Counted from the stretch's first letter, positions 7,088-14,996 are shown. The stretch: DNA of 21,411 nt from Patescibacteria group bacterium (GCA_018818235.1 JAHISE010000070.1:1-21411); one strand, 5' to 3'. The notes: generated by a model from the letters alone, not told the origin. Numbers and translations: made by a program.

Positions 7088-9400
7088 ATGCTTCAATACA
7101 TGTTGTTTGTACAAGATAACAATTTATTTAAGGTTACGTTTTTGGCAGCATGTATTCTGCTTACAGAAACATTATTGTTTCATGTATTAAATTACATACA
7201 CAATTTTTACGTTGCCACCTTGGCAATCAGCTTAGTTATGCTTGGCATAGCGGCTGGAGCCTTGGTTGTTCCTAAAATAAAACTAAAAGTAAAAGATTTA
7301 TTCTCAGTTTGCTGCCTTGGTATGGTGGTGTCTTTATTTATTACCGCAGTCTTTGTTGTCTTTTATCCAAAGATATGGGTTTTAGCGCTGGTAATACCGC
7401 TTTGTTTTATCTTTCCTGTCGCATTTATCATGCGTATGTTCACCGATGAACAGGTTAAGTCGGTATATCTGTTTGATATGATTGGCGCAGGCTTAGGTGT
7501 TATTTTTACAGTAAAATTTTTTGATTTATTTATTACTGAGGAGATTTATCTTTTATTAATTTTAGTTGTTTCCGTTGCGGGGCTTCTAAGTCTTAAGAAA
7601 CTTGCACCAAAAACAATGAAGTTTATATATGTATCCCTTTTATGTATTGCAATTTCGAGTTGTGCGTTATTGGTTATTCAAATAAAAAACGATTCATTAA
7701 ATCTTTTTAGAATTATCAATAGAGATGCTGGTTTAAATACAAGGAAATTGTTTATGTTTTCAAATTATAAGCCGGAAATGTTGGTCAAAAGTTACGACTC
7801 TCTTGCGGGACGAATAGATCTGTTTGATCGTGGTTCTTCGTATCTTGTTGCATATAACGGCTTTGGGAATGATCATTTCGAAAACAGCAAATCGGTTGGT
7901 TACCGTCCGGAAAAAGGCGAAAAAGTATTAACTAAGGATATAAGGGTATTACATGGTCCGGTAAAAGAACCAAAAGTTTTTGTAATAGGTTCTTCTGCGC
8001 AAGGAATTATTAAGCCCCTTAAAACAATAACGCCTCCGGAAAATATATATACCGTGGAACTTAATCCGAATGTAATTAAAATCATGCAGGAAGATTTTTA
8101 TGAGGAAAGCGGAAGAGCTTATGAAAATTTGAATCCGAATCTTGGCAATGGAATTTCGGTACTTAAGTCGGTTAAAAAAAAGTTCGATATCATTACAATG
8201 ATCAATACACATGCATCGAAGTCTATTTCTATTCCCGGTGCTCCGGACTATCTTCATACCAATCAAACATACGATTTGTTTTTCGATCGCTTATCGGATA
8301 AGGGTTATTTGCTTATGGAAGAACAGGTTTCCAACAGAGATGGTGAGTTAGGGATGATCAGAATGCTGAATACTCTCTGGCAAACTCTTAAACAGAGAGG
8401 TGCAGAAAATCCAAGTGAGCACTTTGTTGTCTGGGAGTGGATGTCCAGCATCGTTAAGCATGAAGACTATGAAATTAATCCAAATCATTACATCAGTTTG
8501 ATAGTAACCAAAGAGCCTCTTAGGGGAGAGTTTAGAGAATCGGTATTCAATGTTCTTGATGGAATGATAGAGGAGCGGCACAGCAGAAATTGGTTGGCAA
8601 GGCTTGCATATGCAAATGGGAAAAGCGGGCAAAAAGAATTTGAAAAAATATTCAGCATGATCGAAAGCGGAGACTTTGGTTCCCTTGAACAGGAAGGATT
8701 TAATTCTGCAATAGTAACCAATAACAGACCGTTTGTCGGGATTGTGCATCGTAAATTTGAGCCTGTTATCAACGCGGTTATCATCTCCGGCATAGTTACA
8801 CTTTTATTATGGGGTTTATTCACATTTATAATTTCAAGAAAATCAAAGGTGAATATTTTGCATTCCAATGCGTTAAATGCCTTCAATGTTTTAATAGGCG
8901 TGGGATACTTTCTTATTGAAATCATTTTGATGCTTAATTATCAAAATGTATTTATCGGTTCTTCGTCATCTTTTGTATTTGTGCTGGGGTTGCTTCTTAT
9001 TAGTTCGGGGATTGGCGGGGCAAAATTACAAAATACTTCTTTGGCATTTGTAACATTATTGCTGATTCCTACAGCACTATTTGCAATCGTTGCACCGGAT
9101 CTGTTTCTAAATATAAACACCTCCTATTTTTTTAATGTTACAGTATCCGTTATTCTTATTGCTTCAACAGGCTATTTGATGGGAGCTTATTTCCCTCGAG
9201 GTCTAAATGCAGCAAAAAAAGCCGGACTGAATACTTACATACCGTATTACTTTGCAATTAATAGTGTAGCAGGAGCATTTGCAGTGGTTCTGGCTTTGTA
9301 TTTGGGAATTCACTTTGGGTATAGGTTTACTATTTTAATTGCCATACTTTGTTATATTTTTGCATATTTGGTTTTAAGAGCATTGCCGAAGAAATCTTGA
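7088..9400 (+). CDS. Polytopic membrane protein with spermidine-synthase-like domain
   Basis: A 770-aa protein in three parts. Residues 1-~200 hold about seven hydrophobic helices. Residues ~240-560 form a soluble Rossmann domain like spermidine synthase/class I SAM methyltransferases: strand and glycine loop KVFVIGSSAQG (~296-306), an acidic residue after strand 2 (TVELNPN, ~322-327), and FDIITMINTH (~366-375). Residues ~585-768 hold a further block of helices. The glycine loop is degenerate (GSSAQG) and I do not see the full catalytic Asp set of true aminopropyltransferases, so the substrate is unknown. Membrane-fused SpeE-like proteins are known in bacteria. The start has no Shine-Dalgarno sequence; a TATAGT box ends 13 nt upstream. 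It ends with TGA. Confidence 0.75.
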   Translation: MLQYMLFVQDNNLFKVTFLAACILLTETLLFHVLNYIHNFYVATLAISLVMLGIAAGALVVPKIKLKVKDLFSVCCLGMVVSLFITAVFVVFYPKIWVLALVIPLCFIFPVAFIMRMFTDEQVKSVYLFDMIGAGLGVIFTVKFFDLFITEEIYLLLILVVSVAGLLSLKKLAPKTMKFIYVSLLCIAISSCALLVIQIKNDSLNLFRIINRDAGLNTRKLFMFSNYKPEMLVKSYDSLAGRIDLFDRGSSYLVAYNGFGNDHFENSKSVGYRPEKGEKVLTKDIRVLHGPVKEPKVFVIGSSAQGIIKPLKTITPPENIYTVELNPNVIKIMQEDFYEESGRAYENLNPNLGNGISVLKSVKKKFDIITMINTHASKSISIPGAPDYLHTNQTYDLFFDRLSDKGYLLMEEQVSNRDGELGMIRMLNTLWQTLKQRGAENPSEHFVVWEWMSSIVKHEDYEINPNHYISLIVTKEPLRGEFRESVFNVLDGMIEERHSRNWLARLAYANGKSGQKEFEKIFSMIESGDFGSLEQEGFNSAIVTNNRPFVGIVHRKFEPVINAVIISGIVTLLLWGLFTFIISRKSKVNILHSNALNAFNVLIGVGYFLIEIILMLNYQNVFIGSSSSFVFVLGLLLISSGIGGAKLQNTSLAFVTLLLIPTALFAIVAPDLFLNINTSYFFNVTVSVILIASTGYLMGAYFPRGLNAAKKAGLNTYIPYYFAINSVAGAFAVVLALYLGIHFGYRFTILIAILCYIFAYLVLRALPKKS

Positions 9401-9466
9401 TATTAATGAATCAATTATGCTATATTGACAGTTAATAAGCATTTTATACCTCTTCCCATAAATTCT

Positions 9467-10195
9467 ATGGCAAAAAAACAGCAAAAATTTCAAAAGCGTT
9501 CATTGATTATTGGAATTGCAATTGGCATATTTGTTACATCTCTTTTATTTTCATTGGCAGGATATTACGGAGGGCTTAGGTCGAGTATCGAGAATGATTA
9601 TATGAATATTATGTTTGATAATATGATAAATGATATTGGTATGCCAATGGATGATAATATGTATGAAGGTATGCCAGTGGACGATGGGATGATGAATGAT
9701 ATGCCAGTGTATGATTATCCTGTTGAAGAGGGGCCATTTGATGCGTATATAGAAGATGATATGCAGGATAATATGGAGGAGGATGCCCAAGCGGGCATTG
9801 GAGATAACATAATACAATACCAACAAGAAATTAATGCTCTTACAAATAATCCACCACAGGAAGAAGAGGTTCCGATGAATAATCCGCCACCTCCACCTTT
9901 GCCATGTAATAATTGTCCGGGTTGTCCTGATTGTACCGGCGAAGTTGGCGCTCCTCATGCACCGGATTGTTCTACTGAAGAAATGGCATTTGAGCAGGCA
10001 AGACTAGTAATGGATATTGCCGAGACTTATGCCTTGGGAGCTCAAATGCATTATGAAGATTGCAGCTTTTGGTGGTGGCCATCTTGTTGGGGTGTGAATA
10101 GTGATATGCAGAGCGCCAACGCGACTCTGCAAATCAGAATCGACGAATTTAGAGCTGCTAAGACTGCGCTTGAAAATTGTCGAAATGGCAATTAA
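9467..10195 (+). CDS. Membrane-anchored Met/Asp-rich protein with Cys cluster
   Basis: I start this at ATG 9467 (242 aa), which gives a short basic N-terminus (AKKQQKFQKR) and one helix at ~12-35, an uncleaved anchor or signal. An in-frame TTG at 9425 would add 14 residues. After the helix, about residues 40-105 repeat Met-Asp/Asn-rich turns such as MPMDDNMYEGMPVDDGMM. Next come a Pro run (PPPPPLP), a CxxCxxCxxC cluster (CNNCPGCPDC, ~147-156), and a C-terminal region with aromatic residues and more Cys (CSFWWWPSC, a late CRN). The exposed part is strongly acidic. Metal or cluster binding is suggested by Cys and Met content only. It lies 74 nt upstream of sufB on the same strand. No family recognised. 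Confidence 0.75.
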   Translation: MAKKQQKFQKRSLIIGIAIGIFVTSLLFSLAGYYGGLRSSIENDYMNIMFDNMINDIGMPMDDNMYEGMPVDDGMMNDMPVYDYPVEEGPFDAYIEDDMQDNMEEDAQAGIGDNIIQYQQEINALTNNPPQEEEVPMNNPPPPPLPCNNCPGCPDCTGEVGAPHAPDCSTEEMAFEQARLVMDIAETYALGAQMHYEDCSFWWWPSCWGVNSDMQSANATLQIRIDEFRAAKTALENCRNGN

Positions 10196-10229
10196 TAGGA
10201 CATGTGGTGTAAATAATTGCAGCAAATCT

Positions 10230-10259
10230 CGTAGCGGAAGATAGAGATCTTCCGCTACG
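10230..10259. repeat. Perfect 13-bp hairpin just upstream of sufB
   Basis: The arms cgtagcggaagat (10230-10242) and atcttccgctacg (10247-10259) pair perfectly around the loop agag, ending 10 nt before the sufB ATG. No T tract follows. It could end transcription from the upstream gene, control sufB, or be an operator. Confidence 0.8.
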
Positions 10260-10269
10260 GTACTATTGC

Positions 10270-11619
10270 ATGCCACTTGCTCCAGTCATCAATTATTCCT
10301 CTGGTCTCTCAACCGATCTTATAGACCGGATATCATCTGATAAGAATGAACCTGAGTGGATGCTTAAATCTAGGCTCGACTCATTCAAAAAATATCAATT
10401 AATGGATATGCCAAGCTGGGGTCCGGATCTTTCGGGATTGAATTTAGATGAAATAACTTACTATGCTCCGACGGGAATAGAAGAGACAGATGACTGGGGG
10501 AAGATTCCCGATGACATCAGAAAAGTTTATGACAAACTTGGAATTCCGGAAGCTGAATACAAGTGGCTGGCGGGGGTTGGTGCACAATACGAAAGTGATA
10601 TCATCTACCACTCTCTTCACGAAGAATGGGAGAAGGCAGGAGTAATATTTATAAACATGGATCAGGCTGTGCATGAGCATCCGGACTTGGTAAAAGAATA
10701 TTTTATGAAGTGCGTTCCAAATACAGATCACAAGTTCGCGGCTCTTCACGGAGCAGTTTGGTCAGGTGGAACTTTCCTCTATGTTCCAAAAGGAGTTGTA
10801 ATTACAGAACCGCTACAGGCTTACTTTTGGATGAATGCTCCAAACATGGGACAGTTTGAACATACGTTAATCATTGTTGATGAAGGTGCGGATGTGCATT
10901 ACATAGAAGGTTGTTCCGCGCCTAAGTACGGTCGGCAAGGTTTGCATGCAGGTTGTGTAGAGATATATGCAAAGGCAGGATCACGCGTTAGATACTCTTC
11001 CGTAGAAAACTGGAGCAAAGATACTTTCAATCTAAATACAAAGCGTGCGATCGTAGAAAAAGATGCACTGATTCAGTGGGTTGGAGGGAACTTAGGTGCA
11101 GGAGTTACAATGCTTTACCCTTGCAGTGTGCTTGCAGGGGAGGGGGCACGGTCAGATCACTTTGGCGTTGCATTTGCAGGAGAGAATCAGTGGCAAGATG
11201 TTGGTGCGAAGGTGATCCATTTGGCTCCACACACTTCCAGCAAGGTTGTTTCCAAGTCGGTTAGCAAAGCAGGTGGAGTAAGTGCGTATCGTGGACTTGT
11301 AAAGGTCACTGAGGATGCTCATGACTGCACAGTCAGTGTTGATTGCGATGCATTACTTCTGGATTCGCAGAGTCGAACGGATACTATACCGGATTTAAAG
11401 ATCAGAAACTCCGATGTAACCATTACACACGAGGCAAAAGTGGGGAAGCTCTCCGACGAAGATCTTTTTTACTTAACTTCACGGGGGCTTAGCGAAGAAG
11501 AGGCAAAGGCAATGATTGTAAATGGGTTTATGGAGCCGATTGTTCGTTTATTGCCTCTGGAATACGCCGTGGAGATGAATAGGCTGATTGAATTGGAGAT
11601 GGAGGGGGGTGTTGGGTGA
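10270..11619 (+). CDS. sufB: Fe-S cluster scaffold protein SufB
   Basis: A 449-aa SufB, slightly shorter than the ~470-495 aa usual in bacteria. It has the family's N-terminal WMLKSRLDSF motif, the GVGAQYESDIIYHS region, the central beta-helix block (PLQAYFWMNA, GQFEHTLIIVDEGADVHYIEGC), then the C-terminal region with a conserved-position Cys (VDCDALLLDS), the THEAKVGKLSDEDLFYL motif and NGFMEP. In the Suf pathway SufB works with SufC (ATPase) and SufD to assemble Fe-S clusters. sufD is 2.2 kb downstream on the same strand rather than adjacent, and sufC is not in the window. No Shine-Dalgarno sequence is seen; a perfect hairpin precedes the start. Confidence 0.97.
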   Translation: MPLAPVINYSSGLSTDLIDRISSDKNEPEWMLKSRLDSFKKYQLMDMPSWGPDLSGLNLDEITYYAPTGIEETDDWGKIPDDIRKVYDKLGIPEAEYKWLAGVGAQYESDIIYHSLHEEWEKAGVIFINMDQAVHEHPDLVKEYFMKCVPNTDHKFAALHGAVWSGGTFLYVPKGVVITEPLQAYFWMNAPNMGQFEHTLIIVDEGADVHYIEGCSAPKYGRQGLHAGCVEIYAKAGSRVRYSSVENWSKDTFNLNTKRAIVEKDALIQWVGGNLGAGVTMLYPCSVLAGEGARSDHFGVAFAGENQWQDVGAKVIHLAPHTSSKVVSKSVSKAGGVSAYRGLVKVTEDAHDCTVSVDCDALLLDSQSRTDTIPDLKIRNSDVTITHEAKVGKLSDEDLFYLTSRGLSEEEAKAMIVNGFMEPIVRLLPLEYAVEMNRLIELEMEGGVG

Positions 11620-11765
11620 AAAATTCCAAATTCGCAAATTCACAATAAGAATCCAAATTTCAAAATTTCAAAGCTCCGAAGAGACAATAGAAATCTTTAG
11701 ATTTTTGGAAATTATTTTATTCAATTTCATTGCGAATTTGGTTTCTGAAATTTGGAATTTTATCT
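11618..11765. repeat. Imperfect inverted repeat of aaattc / gaatttgg words
   Basis: The left arm (about 11618-11672) contains aaaattccaaatt, gcaaattc and ccaaatttc. The right arm (about 11710-11765) contains the complements gcgaatttggtttc and gaaatttggaatttt. It fills the gap between sufB and the next gene. Confidence 0.7.
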
Positions 11766-11814
11766 CTATATATATTGAATTTAGTCAATCAACCCGCTAA
11801 TCTTCCACCTCATT

Positions 11815-12102
11815 ATGTCATTTTCCTCAGAAGACCTTATTACATTTAGGCAGACAATAGAAGCACAAATTCAGTCTGATGATAGTGTAGTGAGAACAAG
11901 CTATCTGATACGGGATGCTTTGAATGATGTATTAAGAAATGGGACAAACAGTCCGCTAATCCAGTCATTTATTAAAGGCAGACAACAAAAGTTGTTGGAA
12001 TTACCTGCCACCGATCTATTAAAAGTTCTTGACACTATGATTCAAAGAGCAAAACAAGTAGAAGAACATTTATCTAAGCCGCCAGGTCAGCAATCTGTTT
12101 AG
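11815..12102 (+). CDS. Small protein of unknown function
   Basis: A 95-aa soluble, mostly helical protein, with no membrane segment, Cys or recognised motif. There is no Shine-Dalgarno sequence before the ATG; an AT-rich TATATT element lies about 38 nt upstream. The last 29 bases overlap the 3' end of the convergent gene at 12074-12406. It belongs to the set of small unknown genes between sufB and sufD. Codon use looks like that of its neighbours, so it is probably real. Confidence 0.6.
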   Translation: MSFSSEDLITFRQTIEAQIQSDDSVVRTSYLIRDALNDVLRNGTNSPLIQSFIKGRQQKLLELPATDLLKVLDTMIQRAKQVEEHLSKPPGQQSV

Positions 12103-12406
12103 CATAGCTCCTCCTGATTTCATCAACAGCACCGGTTCCAAATTGGTTTATTAATTGTATTGCTTGGGAGATCTCTGTTTCGTAGTAATCTGATTTAAGT
12201 CTGGCAACATCCAAAATTCCACAGCCCTCCATATCCAGAAGTCTGTCCAATTCTTTTAAGGCTTCATCACTTAGTTCGAGTGCAGCTTTCCCCGCCTCAT
12301 TGATAACTGGAAGATCCAAAAGATTTTTTCTTAATTCAATATCACCGTTCTCGCCTGAAGCCGTTTTACCTATTTGTGTTTCGAAGGGGAGGAAACCTTC
12401 TTCCAT
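12074..12406 (-). CDS. Small protein of unknown function
   Basis: A 110-aa acidic helical protein starting MEEGFLPFE. An in-frame upstream extension to 12451 exists, but a TTGTTT-N17-TATAAT promoter ends 6 nt before ATG 12406, which makes that the likely start and the mRNA leaderless. A single Cys and the leucine-rich stretch ALKELDRLLDMEG are visible. No family recognised. Its 3' end overlaps the convergent 95-aa gene by 29 bases, so the two transcripts could pair. Confidence 0.65.
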   Translation of the reverse strand: MEEGFLPFETQIGKTASGENGDIELRKNLLDLPVINEAGKAALELSDEALKELDRLLDMEGCGILDVARLKSDYYETEISQAIQLINQFGTGAVDEIRRSYAKQIADLAA

Positions 12407-12412
12407 AATATT

Positions 12413-12441
12413 ATTATACAATAAAAAGACAACTAAAACAA
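12413..12441 (-). promoter_or_regulatory. Promoter of the 110-aa protein gene
   Basis: On the minus strand: TTGTTT (12436-12441), a 17-nt spacer, TATAAT (12413-12418), then 6 nt to the ATG. Transcription would start at or next to the A of the start codon. Confidence 0.65.
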
Positions 12442-12475
12442 ATATGCTCAAATATTCTATTTTGTTAAAGAAATC

Positions 12476-12811
12476 TTAAGCAGATTTTCTCCAGTTTTGG
12501 TCAATAAATATCTGAGCAGACCTACAATCTATTTCACTCCTTACACGACCGTTGCCATTTTGTGCGCGCTCTAATTCTATTTTGCGGAAATTGGGAAGTG
12601 CTCTGACTATATTTTCAGGTAAATCAGATTTCTTAAGTTGCTTAAGATCATTGGCTCTGGCTTCATCAGTTAGTCCTGTAAGTAATCCCATACCACCACC
12701 TCTTCTATATTGTCCCAGCATGGTATCAAGTATTCTACTCAAACGCTCTTGTCGTTCAGGGGTCAAGGTCTTAGCTTCATCGTTGTTATCTGATGGAAGT
12801 TGTTCGGGCAT
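12476..12811 (-). CDS. Small protein of unknown function
   Basis: A 111-aa charged, soluble protein. It has an RRGGGMGLLTGL glycine patch at ~36-47 and a basic second half. No recognised domain. The start lies 2 nt after the stop codon of the upstream gene (12814-13074), so the two are probably co-transcribed and translationally coupled. There is no Shine-Dalgarno sequence. Confidence 0.6.
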   Translation of the reverse strand: MPEQLPSDNNDEAKTLTPERQERLSRILDTMLGQYRRGGGMGLLTGLTDEARANDLKQLKKSDLPENIVRALPNFRKIELERAQNGNGRVRSEIDCRSAQIFIDQNWRKSA

Positions 12812-12813
12812 GA

Positions 12814-13074
12814 TTAAACTGATAATTCTAAAAGAATATCTTGTGCTCTTTTCGCTGTTATATTCGCGCCTTGAATAATAATTGCTTCTGCTATCCTTCT
12901 TGGATCACCAGAAAACTCGTCTCTATCCAATTCGAACATACGTTGTTGTTGATTATGAATTGCACCCTGAAGCAAGTCCGAATCTACATTGGGGAAGGAA
13001 GCCTTTAATTCATTAACTCTGGTCTGTGCCATGTTAATAGCATGCTCCACTTCTGTGGTTTCGGATAAGTCCAT
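12814..13074 (-). CDS. Small protein of unknown function
   Basis: An 86-aa protein from ATG 13074 (MDLSETTEVEHAINMAQ). The frame stays open upstream to ATG 13095 (93 aa) and TTG 13131. The start is uncertain: a TATACT-like box lies about 21 nt before ATG 13095. The sequence is helical and acidic, with no recognised domain. It is the first gene of a two-gene operon with the 111-aa protein. Confidence 0.55.
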   Translation of the reverse strand: MDLSETTEVEHAINMAQTRVNELKASFPNVDSDLLQGAIHNQQQRMFELDRDEFSGDPRRIAEAIIIQGANITAKRAQDILLELSV

Positions 13075-13179
13075 TGAGTGTCTCAAGTCGTACATAAGTA
13101 GTGGAAAATGTGAAATAAAGTATACAAGCAATTAGGAATAATACAAGGGGCTGATTTTGGCTAAGATAAGCGGAAAGGG

Positions 13180-13743
13180 CTATTTTTCTACACTAAATAT
13201 GTGATGCTCAAGGTATCTGTCACATTTTCCTGAATATCGAATTGTAAGACCTTCTTTTACTGCCTTTTCTGCTTCCTCAGTTTTTTTTGTGAGCGTATGC
13301 GAAACAGCTTGATTAAGCTTTTCCGGTCCGACAATATGACTAACTCGGTTTCGGCGCGCATTGATGATCTGCCTGTTTCTTTTTCTGAATCCTCTAAGCA
13401 TTCTAATTAGCCTTTTATCAGTTCTGTCAGGTATTTCTGTATCAACATCATGTATTGCGGATGGTTGCCATATTTCCCCTTTTTGGAGTGGGTAAGGGGG
13501 CTCATTTGATTCAAATACTCTACGAACAAATTCATGATAATCATCTATGCATACAATGGGGTTTATACCCCTCGAAGCATTTTTTCCGTTTGTGTTCACG
13601 ACCACATCTAAACTGTAGGGCATTACTTCTCGCCACCTGTCATAGTCAGTAATATGTTCAAAGGGCACATCCCCCTGTTCTAAAATATCATTCAGCTGAT
13701 CGTCGTCGATTACAAAAACCCTAGCTTGTTCAGTTTGTTCCAT
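13180..13743 (-). CDS. Unknown soluble protein, divergent from sufD
   Basis: A 187-aa protein. The N-terminal half is acidic (VFVIDDDQLNDILEQGD, with DYDRW and CIDDYHEFVRRVF further on). The middle is strongly basic (RLIRMLRGFRKRNRQIINARRNR, about residues 110-133) and could bind nucleic acid, but no fold is recognised. It is transcribed divergently from sufD. Both starts flank the palindromic -10 sequence agtatact, and this start is 9 nt from its own -10. No Shine-Dalgarno sequence. Confidence 0.65.
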   Translation of the reverse strand: MEQTEQARVFVIDDDQLNDILEQGDVPFEHITDYDRWREVMPYSLDVVVNTNGKNASRGINPIVCIDDYHEFVRRVFESNEPPYPLQKGEIWQPSAIHDVDTEIPDRTDKRLIRMLRGFRKRNRQIINARRNRVSHIVGPEKLNQAVSHTLTKKTEEAEKAVKEGLTIRYSGKCDRYLEHHIFSVEK

Positions 13744-13752
13744 CAGAATTCC

Positions 13753-13760
13753 AGTATACT
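13753..13760. promoter_or_regulatory. Shared palindromic -10 for divergent genes
   Basis: The octamer agtatact is its own reverse complement and gives TATACT on both strands. It lies 9 nt from the ATG of the 187-aa gene and 12 nt from the sufD ATG. The total gap between the two start codons is only 29 bp. Confidence 0.5.
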
Positions 13761-13772
13761 ATCAAACTAAAC

Positions 13773-14528
13773 ATGACCGTATTAACTTCTCAAGAAAATT
13801 CCACAGGCACCATCTGTTTAGATAAACCGTCTGAAGCGCCGATTTACATTGATTGTGATAAATTAGACGGAAATCTAAATATCAAAGTTAGCAGTGGAAT
13901 TAATGCAGAGATTCACGCTGAGCTTAAGAAAACTGAATCATTAAATATTAATATTAACCTTGAAGATTCAAGTGGACTTAGTTTTAGATTCACAACTGAC
14001 CGTTCATCGAAGGCTCACATCAGTCAGAAAGTTTGTATTGGAAAAAGTTCTGCATTTCAGTGCAGGATATTTACAAAAGGTAATTGTGATCATGAGATTG
14101 TGTCCGAAGTTAATGGAAAGAATTCAGTGAGTAATGTTGAGTGGGTGTTTCATGCGGTGGATGATCAGAAGCAGAGAATAGGAGTTAGGAATGTGTTTAA
14201 TGCTCCGAGTGGGTCAAGCGAGGTTGTATTAAAGGGAGTTGCGGAGGATTTTGCTGAAGTAGTATGCAAGGGCTTTATTGGAGTGGGAGTCGAATGTCGA
14301 ATGTCGAATGTCGCGTTAGCAGAGGAAGTATTGATTTTGGATGATGGGGCAAAAGTCGATCTGATTCCTGCGATGGAAATTAAAAATGATGATGTTAAGG
14401 CGAGTCACAGTGCGAGTGTAAGAAATATTAATCCGGAAGATTTGTTTTATTTTTCTTCGAGGGGGATTGGTCAGGAGGAGGCGAGGGGGATAATCAGAGA
14501 GGGATTTTTGGATTCTTGTTTAATTTAA
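13773..14528 (+). CDS. sufD: Fe-S assembly protein SufD (short form)
   Basis: A 251-aa SufD-like protein, much shorter than the usual ~400-430 aa; the N-terminal helical region is missing. The C-terminal half is characteristic: NAPSGSSEVVLKG, EVLILDDGAKVDLIPAMEIKNDDVKASHSASV and NPEDLFYFSSRGI with EEARGIIREGFL. The second half of the SufB/SufD beta-helix and the conserved His position are kept. SufD pairs with SufB in the SufBCD scaffold. An 8-base tandem repeat (14289-14313) lies inside the coding region without breaking the frame. The gene uses the divergent promoter at 13753-13760, and its end overlaps the convergent ORF at 14520-14675 by 9 bases. Confidence 0.88.
   Translation: MTVLTSQENSTGTICLDKPSEAPIYIDCDKLDGNLNIKVSSGINAEIHAELKKTESLNININLEDSSGLSFRFTTDRSSKAHISQKVCIGKSSAFQCRIFTKGNCDHEIVSEVNGKNSVSNVEWVFHAVDDQKQRIGVRNVFNAPSGSSEVVLKGVAEDFAEVVCKGFIGVGVECRMSNVALAEEVLILDDGAKVDLIPAMEIKNDDVKASHSASVRNINPEDLFYFSSRGIGQEEARGIIREGFLDSCLI
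14289..14313 (+). repeat. Tandem 8-base repeat inside sufD
   Basis: Three copies of gtcgaatg plus one base are read as VECRMSNV within SufD. Three 8-base units make 24 bases, so the frame is kept. The word gtcgaatgtcg occurs, reverse-complemented, in the noncoding repeat at 15131-15245. Confidence 0.85.
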
Positions 14529-14675
14529 TTCCCATGATTTGGATTCCCTTTCTTCATCTAATTGAAACGATATATCCATCTTCTTTGATAAAGATTGATT
14601 ATTATTTGTAGGCGGTAGAACAACTTTTGCAATAACTAATCTGACATCAACTCTGCAGTGTCTGGTGTACCCCAT
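14520..14675 (-). CDS. 51-aa ORF of unknown function
   Basis: ATG GGG TAC at 14675 opens a 51-aa frame with a hydrophobic strand (VDVRLVIAKVVLPP) and an acidic end (FQLDEERESKSWELN). Its ATG overlaps the stop of the ORF at 14675-14833 (TAATG), and it overlaps the end of sufD by 9 bases on the opposite strand. It may be a coupled micro-gene or the frameshifted second half of one protein. Confidence 0.4.
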   Translation of the reverse strand: MGYTRHCRVDVRLVIAKVVLPPTNNNQSLSKKMDISFQLDEERESKSWELN

Positions 14676-14833
14676 TATTCTATCGGGAGGTGGACACAAA
14701 CGATTATATCGGTGATACGACCTCTTCCATGGAACATATTATTCTGAACATTATTACAGATTCTCTGTGCAACCCGATCTATTTTTCCTGCATCTGTTTT
14801 ATCCGGTGAGCTAACATGTCTCATTCTATCCAT
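14675..14833 (-). CDS. 52-aa ORF of unknown function
   Basis: I start this at ATG 14833 (MDRMRHVSSPDKTDAGKIDR) because a TATAGT box ends 9 nt upstream, as in other genes here; the frame stays open to 14875. It ends in a beta-like strand (RITDIIVCVHLPIE). No family recognised. It is probably co-transcribed with the 51-aa ORF that overlaps its stop codon. Confidence 0.4.
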   Translation of the reverse strand: MDRMRHVSSPDKTDAGKIDRVAQRICNNVQNNMFHGRGRITDIIVCVHLPIE

Positions 14834-14842
14834 AAAGAGACC

Positions 14843-14848
14843 ACTATA
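14843..14848 (-). promoter_or_regulatory. -10 box before the 52-aa ORF
   Basis: TATAGT on the minus strand, 9 nt before ATG 14833. No convincing -35. Confidence 0.35.
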
Positions 14849-14929
14849 TATAAATAAAGCAAGATTACACGGCATCTAAAAAAGCCCTTAAGTTAGCGCA
14901 AAAGTAGATTAATGGTGACTTCGAATTGG

Positions 14930-14989
14930 CAATCGACTTTCGACAGCGCTGTTGAAAGCGTAGCGTGTCGATTGTCGAAAGTTGATTGT
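14930..14989. repeat. Hairpin of tcgacttt / tcgaaagt words with conserved loop
   Basis: Arm 1 (14930-14946, caatcgactttcgacag) pairs with arm 2 (about 14967-14989, containing gattgtcgaaagttgattg). The loop gcgctgttgaaagcgtagcg recurs with two changes in the repeat at 18208-18412, on the other side of the 16S gene. Confidence 0.8.
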
Positions 14990-14996
14990 CAAAAAT

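Noticed and set aside
11588..11800. ORF overlapping the end of sufB
   Set aside because: It reads the sufB end out of frame and then the aaattc word repeat; it has no coding character.
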